From Apiotrichum sp. Y4204 (Eukaryota; Basidiomycota; Tremellomycetes; Trichosporonales; Trichosporonaceae), in NCBI GenBank assembly GCA_025531455.1, contig JAMYHL010000002.1:186001-250000 (forward strand): a DNA stretch of 64,000 nucleotides, in the 5' to 3' direction. Made by a program: the position numbers and the translations under genes. The notes beneath the pieces were generated by a model that was not told where the DNA came from, did not search any database, and saw only the letters and a list, made by a program, of their open reading frames with translations. Positions 20,890-31,631 of this stretch are shown here, one piece after another; the stretch's first letter is position 1, and each line of letters starts with the position of its first letter.

Positions 20890-22929
20890 ATTGGCAGCGT
20901 GTTGTTGTAGACTACTATGTATTCCTCACTTTAGACTAACTTGCTCATCTTCCTTGCTGACTTGGGTGCGATGGACGCTATCATATCCAGAAATGTTGAG
21001 GTACTGTTTGTAACATCAGGCTCACGTCGTACAAGCGGTTTCGTGCACGACCTCGAACGCTCGGACAGTTTTGACAACTTTGAAGTCGATGGCTCACCCG
21101 ATCGACGCTGTTTAAAGCAGTGAGTAACCACACCCTCTGCCTTCACAACGATTACGCAAAACCTCAGTCCGTTTGATTACGCAATTCTTCCTGTCCCTTC
21201 CTGTCTTATCCGTTCCCATCACCGAGAGCCCAGGATGGCTTCGTGGCCTCCTCTCGGCCCTTCCAGTCTGCTGCAGCGCTGAAGAATCACCATTCAACGT
21301 GGGTTGCGCGGCTCCACGATGTAGCGTCAACTGATGGGGCATGGGGCAAGGTCGGTACTCATGGTCGCAAAGCCAAAACAACGCCGCTTCAAATTCCCAA
21401 GCCCAACTGCGCAACCCCACTCGCGATGGCTGTGAGGATCAGCCTTGTGACGAGGAAGGGCGGGGCATACGAAATCAGCTGTGGGAAGATAACAGTCATG
21501 GGGCCAGCGGCCCAGTTAGTGGGCAGTTTGGGTTCAGAGGCGATTGACAGCTGTCACGGACGACGGAACATGTGAGCAGGATGTCGTGAGTAAAGAGCAC
21601 ATGCGCGGTCATTAAGAGCAATCGACTGGCATGTGAGACTTGTGTTTGTCGATGTGCTGCAGACACCTAGGTTTATCCGCGCTTTCATCGCATGTGCTGT
21701 CAGCTCACCATATAAGCAGGTGAGCAACCATGCCTGCTGGCTTTTGTTCTCCGGCCGCTGGCCCGCTCATTCACACCGCTGGGCTCCCACTCAATGCACT
21801 TACAATGCACTCACCTCGGCATGCTCGCTCCGCATCTCCATGCATCCGACTGTGATACCTCCTCTGCTCACGTAATGCTCACCACCAGCTCGTTTGCACG
21901 GCAGAAGCGGCTCAACCACCCGTCCACTGACGCTGACGCTATTCTATTCTCCGCTATAATGTCCGCAAAGGGCTTGGAGCGCTAGAATGGCCGTGCCGGA
22001 GCGAAATAAGGTGAACTGGCGGAATCTCCGAATTGCTTCTGCCTAAATCAACACACATTCCCGCACATTCCTTCTGTGGATTCCAGCCTACTGGTGCAAT
22101 CAGGGGGGCGATCGAACTCCGGAGGAGCACGTGAAGGTCCGCAGCTGATGACTAGCGGGCAACACTGACAACTTGTAAAGGTGGGTTGGCTGTCTTGGCC
22201 GTCTTGGACCGCCCGATCGGGGTCGTCATGTTTCTGGTGCCCTCGGTCCCTTGCAACTGACTGCATTGTTTCCCGTGTTTTGTTTTTTCGCCGTCCATCT
22301 CGTGCGTCGTCCGCGCTTCAGTGACAGGGTGCCGGGCGCCGGGCCGGGCGTCCGCCAGCCACCTAATGCCTCGGGTCCCGATCGCACAAGGCGATAAGGC
22401 GAGTGAGAGGGCACAGCGACGTCGGCGGCGCGCTGCTTATCTCCCCGTACCCGGCGCGCTAGGGACGAATAAATACAAGGCATGCCTTAAGCCCAAAATG
22501 CTTCCTGGATGGCCTTCCCGCTAACCATGCCCGACGGCGTCCACCCACTGCTCGGCACTGCTTTGCGGAATGCTACACGCGCTCGGCGCGCTATCGCATC
22601 CACAATCCTGGCGCCATGACGGCATGGCGCTCTGCACGCAACCCCCACCCGCGCGGTAAAACGGCTTGTCCGGGTGACTGCCGTTGTGGTCGTTGTCTCC
22701 GATCTCCGCATGTCATCACCCCATCACCTGTACACTACTGGCACTCGTCGCACGCAGTCCTGCAAGCAACACTTCCACAACATCCGACAAGTGGAATTTC
22801 GGTCGAGTTTTTCAGCAATGTACTGTACAGCTTGACAACCGTGCAATATGAGCAGGGTGATTCCCATATCTATCAACGACCGTGCTCACTCGTGGTGGGC
22901 AGCTCTCGTTCTCCCACTTACTGACCACG
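20890..22929. other. 2.0 kb intergenic region, no gene recognised
   Basis: Lies between two rightward genes. No frame longer than about 110 codons and no recognisable protein, tRNA or repeat. The last few hundred bases are presumably the promoter of the acyltransferase-like gene. Confidence 0.5.
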
Positions 22930-24773
22930 ATGGAGCCGCCAACTCCGCCCGCGACGCCGTCGGTGAAGCGCGACGGTCCGCCAGACGTGTCTTCGTCTCG
23001 CGGACATAGTCGGCACCGCAGCTATTCTCATTCTCACCACTCTCACCATCACACTCACACTCACTCCCATCCCCATCCCCGCTCCTACTCCCTCTCGCAA
23101 ACACACACACATACGCAGAAACGCACCCGCATCGCCCCGCCAAGCCTTTCTACCCCCTCCGCGCGTCCGCGCCGTGGCGGGGAGACACGCCCACTGGGCG
23201 ACACCGAGCTCGGATACTACCTCCCGGCACGAAGCGACGGCGCCGGCGACCAGTGAGTTTGGTGCTACACTGTGATACTGATAAGATTGTTACTTACACC
23301 AGGTATGTGCACCACGTTGTGCGCCGCAAGCTGTCGTACAAGCACGTCCGCCTCGCGTGGGCTCTCCTCCTGAGGCGACACCCGCTCCTGTGCGCCCCGA
23401 TCGTTGGGGACAACGACAGTCCCGTCTTTGTCGCCGCCCCCGCGAAGAGCCTGGAGGACGCGCTTGCCACCGCAGACGCGAGCCTCATCCTGGCCGACAC
23501 CCCACTCGTGCGCGCGTTTCTCGACGGTGAGCGCGTGCTCTGCAACGCCGTCAATGTGTGTCTCGCCCTCCGCGGACTGGACGAGGGATTTGGGTCTCCC
23601 GTCTCTACCCCGGGACCATCGACTCTGAGCTCTGATACGCCTGTATCAAGTTCTTTCGCCGCTCCTTCAAGGAGTTCACCGTCTCGCGAAGTTGAGGACG
23701 AAACGCAAATTATGCTCTGCGCGACGCATTGCGTCGCCGACGCGTTCGCTCTCCATTCCCTCCTGGACGAACTATACGCCCTCCTCGACACATCCGAATC
23801 GGCACTGTCGAAACAGCTCGCCGCGGCGGTCGAGAGTCCTCCTCCCCTCCCGCGAGCAGTGGAGGACAGGCTGCACATCTCTCGCTTCCAGGCCGCGGTT
23901 GGCACAGTCGTGCACCGGCGAAGAACAGCTCTGAGCGGCGGGGTTTTCCCGTCCTTGTACGGCACGCGGACGACGCATACGACATTGACGCACGCCCTCG
24001 ACGCGGCCCAAACTGCCTCCATCCTCGAAAACTGCCAACGCCACTCCTTCGACACGCTCCACATCCTCCCCGCCCTCTGCGCCCTCGCATGGAGTGTCCA
24101 AGCCGACACCTCGCGGCCGACGTGAGCCGCCTTCCGAGCGGAACTAACGACAGATTCTTGAGTATAAGGCTCGACGCCCGACATCTCTTCCCGGACGCGC
24201 AACTTTGCGCAGTCCAGAGGACCCGCATCGTCCTCCCCTCTTTCCCCAGCGGGCTATGGCGCCGCGCCGCGCAGGTCCGCGCGCAGTTGAGCCCCTACTC
24301 CAGCAACACGCCTCTAGCACGAGCACTCTTCATGGCTGGAGGAGCGGCGCGCCGCGCTGCAGGCCGCGAGGAGCGCGGAGCGAACCCGGGCCTTGGGCTC
24401 GGTATCCACATTCCGCGGCGCGAGGTGCCGCGGCCTGAGGGCATGGGCAGGGGCGACCGGAAGCGGGCGGCGCGCAGCGAGCAGCCCGATAAACGCAGCT
24501 CGCCCGCGCCACTCATGGACATCACGTTCCTCGGCGACCTTGATGTATTCTCTCGCGGAGTCGGGGCGGTCTCGGCCGGCGCGCGGCTTCCACCCGCCGC
24601 CGTTGCGCTGGTGGCGTATCTCCTCCAGTGAGTTGTCCTCGGGGCGGGCTGACCACAGTGGCCGACTACACCTTTCGCTAACGTACGATTCTGAGCGCGT
24701 CGTGGGCGGCAGCATGCAGAGTTTCTGGGATGAGCTGTTGCGCCTTGTGGAGGACGCCGCGGCGGCCGGATAA
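22930..24773 (+). CDS. condensation/alcohol acetyltransferase-like CoA-dependent acyltransferase
   Basis: Exons are 22930-23252, 23303-24121, 24154-24627 and 24659-24773, giving 576 residues. The N-terminal 75 residues are a His/Ser-rich segment (SHSHHSHHHTHTHSHPHP). After that the protein has the layout of the CoA-dependent acyltransferase/condensation superfamily: an N-terminal lobe opening YVHHVVRRKLSYKHVRLAW, then THCVADAFALHSLLDEL, in which His250-x3-Asp254 is the catalytic HxxxD. The end GRLHLSLTYDSERVVGG resembles the conserved terminal strand pair of the family. The third and fourth exons join the body through introns of only 32 and 31 bp; without them the frame closes early. Sequence identity to characterised enzymes is too low for me to name a substrate. 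It could make an ester or amide of a small metabolite. The His-rich leader is unusual for this superfamily. Confidence 0.75.
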
Positions 24774-25091
24774 GCCGCGGCCATGGTCCGTGGAGAGATC
24801 CGAGACGCAGCTTGTCGCTCCATCCGTATCTTATCGATATTAATATTGCAGGTGGTCCGTGGTGTGGTCTTGGCTTTAATATACAGTATTGTGCGAATCT
24901 GTACTGTCTGCTGATGCAGCTGTAGCCATATGTATTCCGTCCCATCCCCACCAATAGACTTTTGATATGCTCCGCACCGATGCACATCCACATCCTATCC
25001 GCTGCAGACTATAACCCGCCAACTACAAAACTCCCTAACTCCCTACAGACCAACTACAAGACATACCACGCCGAAGAACACCACCACACGC
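24774..25091. other. short intergenic between convergent genes
   Basis: 318 bp of 3' flank shared by the acyltransferase-like gene and Trp4, more AT-rich than its surroundings (around 24830-24900). Nothing coding. Confidence 0.5.
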
Positions 25092-26605
25092 CTAAAAGTG
25101 GCCGTCGGCCGGGGTAGAGTACACGGGGGTCGAGTACCCGCTCCTCCGCTGCTGGAGCCAGGCCTTGACGAAACCGTTGCGGGCGGCGACACCACCGTCG
25201 TCGTAGAGCACGGGCGGGAGGGGCTCCTGCTTCTTCTCGCCCATGGCGAGCTTTGATGCGTCGCGGAATCCGTCAAACGCGGCACGAGCGCCGCCGCTCT
25301 CGAGAGACTCGCGCGCGAGCTCCACGCCCTCGCGCCAGTCCTTGGCCCGTCCCGAAATGTGCAGGAGCGCAGCCGCGTTGATGAGAACATAGTCCCGGAT
25401 CGCGTCGAGATTCGGCCCGTGATGGCCCCCGTTTGCGAGGTGCGCCGGAGGCGCAGTGTTGTCCAGCAGAGCGTTGAACGTCAGCGCGTTGTCCTCTGGC
25501 GTCGAGCCCTTGACGCGGTCCAGCGAATGGCACGGCAGACCAAAGTCGTCTGTCGGGTGAATTGACGAGTGCGTAATCTTGCCGTTCTCAAGACGCCAGA
25601 TCTGGAAGTCAGTGATGTCGACAAAAGTCGATGGATGGGCAATAACGGGTCAACAAGCACATGGCAGGTTGGTCCGATACTTGTTATCAATCGTATCTAA
25701 ACTCACCCAGGTCGGTCCAGCGATGGAGATCTCATCGAGGCCCTCGCATCCGCACACAACGAGCGCGCGCTCCACATTCAGGAGACGGAGGACCTCGGCG
25801 AACGTGTCACCAAGCTCGCGCTTCGCGACGCCGAGCACCATGCGCTGCGGGCGCGCGGGGTTAATGAGCGGGCCGAGGACGTTGAACACGGTGCGGAAGT
25901 TGAGCTGGCGACGGATCGGGGCGATGTGCGCCAGCGAGGGATGGTAATGCGGGGCGAAGAGGAAAAGGAATGGCGACGCGGGAAGGAACTGGGGTAGGGT
26001 GTCGACGGGGAAAGACAGTCGGCAGTCGAGCGAGATCAGCAGGTCTGCCGAGCCCGACGTGGATGTCGCGGCACGCGATCCGTGCTGCGTGTAAGTTGTA
26101 GATCTTGGGATTATGCTTTAGAGGCACCACGGCTTTGCCGCACTTGGCCCAGTCATCACACACATACCTTAGCGACGCGCACGCCAGTTCCCGCAACGAC
26201 GACGGCCGCGGTCGTCGACACATTGTACGTGTCCCATCCGTCGCCGCCCGTTCCGACAATGTCCACGAGGCCGCGGTATCCGTCTCCCTCGGGGTCCGAG
26301 TCGGTGTAGTCCCAGTGGCCGAGCTGAAGCCTGCCAGGCGGGCCGTCAGGGACGAGGTCCTTGATGCGGACGGCATGCTGGCGGAGGACATCGGCGCACG
26401 CGGCAACGAGCCCCGGCGACGAGTCGAGGCCGGACAGCGTGAGCGCGGTGAGGAACGCGCCGGCCTGTGCGGGCGCGGCAGTGTTGCGCGCGAGGTGCTC
26501 AAAGGCCGCGCCACAGTCCTCGGGCGTGAACTCGAGCGGGTTCTGCGCAAGCTTCTTCAGCAGCACCTTGAAGGTCTCGGGGGAGTATTCTGGGACGGAC
26601 GCCAT
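25092..26605 (-). CDS. TRP4: anthranilate phosphoribosyltransferase (Trp4)
   Basis: Second step specific to tryptophan synthesis: transfers phosphoribosyl from PRPP to anthranilate. Minus-strand exons are 26605-26168, 26084-25707 and 25601-25092, giving 441 residues. The N-terminal helical domain ([20 protein letters not shown]) precedes the PRPP-binding signature [19 protein letters not shown] (GTGGD at 118-122, Asn128). The exon 2 start gives [17 protein letters not shown], the anthranilate-site motif KHGNRxxSSxxGSAD with Ser for Asn. [17 protein letters not shown] and the later [12 protein letters not shown] are also diagnostic. There is an acidic insertion before the PRPP motif ([14 protein letters not shown]). 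Introns are 83 and 105 bp and both are phase 0. Head-to-head with PNK1 across 511 bp. Assignment is secure. Confidence 0.96.
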
Positions 26606-27116
26606 TTTGGGAGGAATATGGGTGAGAGAGTGGAGACAACAATGGAGTGTTTTTCTGGATACAACGCTGTTGTCGTGCACTGCTGCTGTTTTGGGTGCAA
26701 GAGATAACAAAAGAGAGGCTGTTGTCTTACTGGCTCTGCTATCTCATCCGTCAACGACGACATTAGCCGGCGGTATTCCATCTTTTTCCAACCAGTCCCA
26801 GCGAGCGAGCTGCTTTTGGCCGCGGGGCAGCAGAACCCGGCGCGGCTGGACATTGTTTTCGACTCGGATATCGACAATCACACCATACATGCCCTTTTTG
26901 GAACTGGCGATCAAAGCTGATCATTCCCCACATGCTTAGCATGTGTATATCGCGTGCAACTAGCATGCAATTTCGATAGATCCTTGCCCTGATCGCCTCC
27001 ACTTTTGTGTACACCTCAACCACACCGTGCTGCTCGGGCACATCTTCTCTCGATTGTCTTGGTTTCTCGATTGCTGTTCATCTCTTCACAATTGCCACCA
27101 TCTCTCTTAATTCACG
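26606..27116. promoter_or_regulatory. shared divergent promoter region TRP4/PNK1
   Basis: 511 bp between the start codons of two genes transcribed in opposite directions. A CT-rich leader (about 27045-27110) precedes the PNK1 ATG. No TATA box or specific operator was recognised. Confidence 0.5.
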
Positions 27117-28715
27117 ATGAGCAAAAGAGCGTCTTCTGGGGCTCTTCCACCGGCCAAGAAATGTGGGTATATACCTGTGGCCTCACCCACTGACACCAGT
27201 GGCACCAATCTTCACCAAGGGCGGCAACAGCGCGACGAACCCCATCCGGGGGACGTACGACGCGACTGCCCCGCCGACTCTGATCCACTACAGCGCCGAC
27301 GACCCGCTCGCGGCTGAAAAGCCGTCTGCGGATCCCGTGACGCTCGTGCTGTACGACCTGGACGGGACGCTCATCAAGCCCAAGAGCGGGGCCAAGTTCC
27401 CCAAATCGGCGGACGACTGGATGTGGTGGAACGCGTGCGTGCCGACGCGTCTGCGCGAGGACATTGCGAATGGAAAGCATGTGGTTATCCTTAGTAATCA
27501 GGGGTCACGGAGCCCAAAGCTCCAGCGCGCGTGGAAGGAGAAGATCCCGCTCATTGCGGAGAAGGTGCGTTCCTACTGCCACATCAGTGCTGATGTCGAG
27601 AAGATTAACGATGTGCCGATCCGCGTCCTCGCTGCTACGGGGTATGACAATTACCGCAAGCCGCACACGGGCATGTTTGACTTTGTTGTCCGGCTGTATG
27701 AAGAGAAGGGATGGACTATTGGTACGTGTAACAGTATGAGGTGGGCATGCCGTGTGGAAGGTCTGCGAAGGAACCGTGTAACTTCCTGCATGTTCACTCT
27801 GCTGCTGCTTCCGAGTGATGTCGAGATGAGGTCAAGCCGTTCCATGTCGCTGATACCAGACCGCGACAACTCCTTGTATGTCGGCGATGCTGCTGGCCGT
27901 GGGCGGGACCATAGCAATACAGACTACACAATGGCACTGAATGCGGGGCTGCATTTCGTTACTCCTGAGGTGGGTTGCTATCATTTGGCCTCTAACCCTC
28001 AGGAACACTTCCTTGGACTGAAGCCGACGTTCCCCAACCCGCCAACGTCGTTCCGACCAGGGATCGCCAACAACTCGGAACGTGAGCGCATGGGTTTGTA
28101 AACTGCTGACCCCAGTGCCAGTGGTCATACCGTCCGATACACCCATCACGCGGGACGAGCAGGAGATGGTGCTCTTTGTCGGTCCACCGTGGGTTTTCAA
28201 CGTTGAACCAACCACCCACTGACCAACAGGGCATCTGGCAAGTCGTCATTTTATCGCCGCCACTTTTCGGGTTACGATCATGTCAATCAGGACACGCTGG
28301 GCACGCGGGACAAGTGCGTCAAGGCGGCGCGCGTGTCCCTCAGCTCAGGAAAATCGGTTGTGGTGGACAATACGAATCGGGACAAGAAGACGCGCAAGAT
28401 CTGGATCGACCTGGCCCGAGAATTGAACGTTCCGATCCGGTGGGTTTGACAATCTGTCTGTGCTAACCCTCCAGACTCTTCAACTTCGATATACCCATCG
28501 ACCTGGCAATCCACAACGAGGTGTATCGCGCACTGTATGCGCCAAAGCATGAGCCTCCGCACTCGAATGTGCCTCTGTTGGCGTTTAACCAGTGGACGTC
28601 GGCGTATGAGCCGCCAGAGAAGCGCGAGGGATTTGATGAAGTGCGCAAGGTCAACTTTGTATGGGAGGGCGACGACCAGCAGCGCCGGCTGTGGGACCGG
28701 TACCTCCGGTGGTAG
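27117..28715 (+). CDS. PNK1: polynucleotide kinase 3'-phosphatase (DNA end repair)
   Basis: Restores ligatable DNA ends by removing 3' phosphate and phosphorylating 5' OH, in single-strand break repair. Exons are 27117-27162, 27200-27721, 27860-27969, 28003-28081, 28116-28188, 28230-28439 and 28475-28715, giving 426 residues. The HAD phosphatase domain comes first: [16 protein letters not shown] with nucleophile Asp68 and Asp70, then [21 protein letters not shown] and LYVGDAAGR. The C-terminal kinase domain has the P-loop GPPASGKS (275-282), [10 protein letters not shown] and [14 protein letters not shown]. There is no FHA domain, as in yeast-type enzymes. Five of six introns are 33-41 bp. 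The 138-bp intron (27722-27859) was set so that the phosphatase motif runs [18 protein letters not shown]; a small exon inside it cannot be excluded. Confidence 0.95.
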
Positions 28716-29026
28716 ACACTGTAGAAGTAGATTGTAGCAGATTGTAGCATACATAAGCACCGGAGATGCAGCTGGGCCTTGAGCAGATCGTGATAAGCTA
28801 CATGACGGGCCGGGTTATTGCACTTACGGCAGGTCAGATCTCCACCGCATGATCCCTCCACCAGGGCGGTGCACAGATTGCACCGAGAACCTTGTAATCA
28901 CACCAGTCGTGGCCACCACCCCTTGCAACTTTCTTCAAGTTCCACACTTGCTAAGTTCCACCGCTTCTTTAGTCCCACCGTACCCGCTGTTCTCACTTTG
29001 ACTTCTCTCCATCACTCACTGCTAAC
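28716..29026. other. intergenic, promoter of the APH-like gene
   Basis: 311 bp between two same-strand genes. The final 100 bases are C/T-rich and lead into the ATG at 29027. No other signal. Confidence 0.45.
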
Positions 29027-30070
29027 ATGGGTGCACGATCCTCATCGCTAAAGTCTCTGCTGAGCGATATCGACTATCCGTCCGAGAAGTGCGCAACTGC
29101 CGATTCGACCGATGCGCTCCCTACAAAGCCATCCCTCCTGTCGTGCGGCTGCGTCCGCGACTACCCGCCAGCCTCGGCATCCAAGCCATTCAACGACACA
29201 CCAAAGAACCGCGCGGCGATAACCGCCATTGCGGGTCGCTTTGACCTGTCGTCGAAAGACAGCATAACTTGCACGGACGCCAACCCCGAGAGCGCTGTCT
29301 TCGAGCTTCCAGGAGGCCTTTGGCTGAAGGTCGTCAAGTACGGCACGGGACACGCCGACGGCCTCGCGGAGGCGAGCACCATGCGCTGGGTCGCGCGCCA
29401 TACGACCATCCCAGTCCCCCAAGTCATTTCCGCGTTCCGAAACGGCGACTTTACATACATTCTCATGCGCGCAATCCCAGGGCGCAAGTTATGGTGGCGA
29501 GACTTGGACGAGGCGCAGAAGGAGCGCGTCTGTGTGCAGCTCAAGGCCATGATCGACGAACTGCGCGCTATTCCCCCGCCGCCTGGCGTGGGCTACGCGA
29601 ATGTCGATGGCGGACCACTTTTTGCCGGCCCGGTGAAGATCGAATGGGACGATGACTCGTTGGTGGCCCCTTCCGACATTGGACCATGCGACTCGCATGC
29701 GGCGCTCAACCACCAACTCGGGCGGCACATTTGGGCGAAGGTGCCGTTTGACGGGAGCACATGCACCGAATCTGCGGCGGAGAAGTACTTGTGCGAGAGC
29801 GCGCACACGTCGCCAGTGTTCACGCACGGCAACCTCTTGGCAAGCAACGTCTATATCGACAAATCGGGGACGATCACGGGCATCACGGGCTGGCAAGGCG
29901 CCGGGTGGTGGCCTGCGTACTGGGAGTATGCGCACCTTCGCAGTATGATCCTCTCGACGGTCTTCTCCTACTGCGACTATGACCAGGATCCCAGCTTCCT
30001 CACGCCCTATCCGGAGGAACTGGAGGTGTTATCTAAACGTAAAGAGCCGTTTTCCATCTGCTCCTGTTGA
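29027..30070 (+). CDS. APH-fold (aminoglycoside phosphotransferase-like) protein lacking catalytic aspartates
   Basis: Single open frame of 347 residues with the fold of fungal APH/choline-kinase-like proteins: LPGGLWLKVVKYG (nucleotide-lobe Lys), LAEASTMRWVARHTTIPVPQV, YILMRAIPGRKLWW, then the catalytic region. Active members have HGDLxxxN and IDWExAGWxPxxWEYA. Here these read FTHGNLLASNVYID (Asn269 replaces the catalytic Asp) and ITGWQGAGWWPAYWEYA (Gly288 replaces the metal-binding Asp), while all the surrounding residues are kept. Phosphotransfer is therefore doubtful. The N-terminus MGARSSSLKS could be myristoylated. The C-terminus after PYPEELEVL diverges from family expectation and may continue in an unrecognised exon. 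In this fold such proteins act on small molecules or as pseudokinases. The function is unknown. Confidence 0.85.
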   Translation: MGARSSSLKSLLSDIDYPSEKCATADSTDALPTKPSLLSCGCVRDYPPASASKPFNDTPKNRAAITAIAGRFDLSSKDSITCTDANPESAVFELPGGLWLKVVKYGTGHADGLAEASTMRWVARHTTIPVPQVISAFRNGDFTYILMRAIPGRKLWWRDLDEAQKERVCVQLKAMIDELRAIPPPPGVGYANVDGGPLFAGPVKIEWDDDSLVAPSDIGPCDSHAALNHQLGRHIWAKVPFDGSTCTESAAEKYLCESAHTSPVFTHGNLLASNVYIDKSGTITGITGWQGAGWWPAYWEYAHLRSMILSTVFSYCDYDQDPSFLTPYPEELEVLSKRKEPFSICSC

Positions 30071-31631
30071 TAGAGCGAGATGATACGAGGTGTCAAAGGA
30101 TTTACGTTCCTCATGATTTTATGTCTATGGATAACGGTGTGCAACGAGTCTGAGTCTTATTGAAGTTGCATGAGAGGACTTGACATGCTTGACAGGGCCA
30201 TCCCGTTAGGGTCTACCAACAACTCTGACGAGAGATCGCATTCTACCACCGCAGTTCTACGACAACGACGTTCGACATTGCCTCCCTCAAACCTCCAACC
30301 AGCAGTCAATGACCTTGGGCACCGTCCAGAGATACTAGTCAAGGTACGATTTCCTTGTCTCGCCCTTTTGACACCTTGTCTTTCGCCATCTTGCGTTGCG
30401 CTCGCCGGTTCTTCGTCTTGCCCTTAGACATCCTCAGCTTCGGGATCGACCTTGCGTTGCGTTCGCAACTCCGTCTTGCATCGTGTTTGCGGTTCTTTGT
30501 CTTTCTTAAACACGCTCCGCTTCTGAATTGACCTCGCGTTGCACTGGCAATCCGGTCTTGCGCTGCCGAGTTCTTCGGCTTGCTCCTCGACGCCGTTTTT
30601 GTTTGCCTGCTTCCGCTTGGTCTTGGCGGTTGACCCCAACCTCCTGGACATTGTGGGTCAAGTACATCTGAGTGCCACAACCACCACAACAGCAACCGTT
30701 GAAAGAATAGTCACCAGGCATTCCATTCTTGACAGGTGCTGACCGATCTTGGCCAGCTGGTCGTATACATACATATCTGCATACATGCAAAGTCTGGCAG
30801 CACATAATGTCGATCCTTGCTAAAACGCGTCATATCCCGTCTCTCGCACCCCCTCGCCCATCCCCTGGCGGCGATGTGTTGCCGGGATCTCGAACGCTGT
30901 TGCAGCTTACAGAAGACAATACAGCAACAATGTAGGACAATGCACCACGATATCACGATCCGCGAGCCGCGACGTCTTCCGCCCTCCTATCCTGGATGCC
31001 GGTTGTCTGGAGCACGGGCCGCACGCATTCCCTTGAGGCGCAGCTGTCTCGAGCAGGCGAGCTGAACAAAGTGGTCCGAAGCCGAGATGCAGACGCGGTT
31101 GTGGCCACCAAAGCGTTCCCACACGAGGCACTCGATCATGAAGCGATACTTGCGGCTTGCAGCTTGCAGTGCAGCTTACAGTCGCGTATCCCTGTCTGTG
31201 CTCATCGATCCCATCCGTGCATCGCCTGCTCCACACTGTACACCCTCCATTCCGACGAGGGTGCGTGCTTCTGTGCTGCGCTCGAGAAGGCGAGCAGCGC
31301 GAGAACCGCGAGAAGCGCGAGAAGCAGTTCGCCACTCGCACACTCAAAGCCTCAGCCTCAAAGCCGCGAGGCCTCGAAGCTCACACCCACCAGCTGCCAG
31401 ACTTGACACGAGAAGCGCTCCGAACAGCGGGACAGCGACGTCTTGCGGGGCTGCTCGTTCTCGTTCTCGCTCTCGCTCTCATCTCATCTCGTTTACACGT
31501 CGTCCCATCGCACTCTCCGAACTCTCCGCATTCTCATTCTCGTTCCCTCCTCGCTCCCTCAAGATCTTCATGCCACTCCGCCCCCGTCCTCAGACCAAAA
31601 TCGCCACACTCCGTACTCCACACTCCGCACC
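30071..31631. other. 1.6 kb intergenic region with degenerate repeats
   Basis: No gene recognised. A degenerate tandem repeat lies at about 30390-30590 (separate entry). The last 250 bases have many C/T tracts and Ser/Leu-coding frames, consistent with a 5' leader of the membrane protein that starts at 31632. Confidence 0.45.
30390..30590 (+). repeat. degenerate tandem repeat, roughly 57-83 bp units
   Basis: The block CTTGCGTTGCGnTCGC, followed by a TTCTTnGTCTTnC stretch, recurs three times. The clearest pair is GACCTTGCGTTGCGTTCGCAA (30448) and GACCTCGCGTTGCACTGGCAA (30530), 82 bp apart. The same periodicity gives repetitive Lys/Arg-rich frames on the other strand, which is why frames there are not called as genes. 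Confidence 0.6.

Noticed and set aside
27722..27859. possible small exon (DVEM-like) inside the PNK1 intron
   Set aside because: Joining exon 2 directly to 27860 gives the exact family spacing to VGDAAGR; an added exon would lengthen a conserved segment.
30339..30695. 118-codon Lys/Arg-rich minus-strand frame
   Set aside because: Its basic character comes directly from the degenerate tandem repeat in the DNA; no start context or conservation can be argued.
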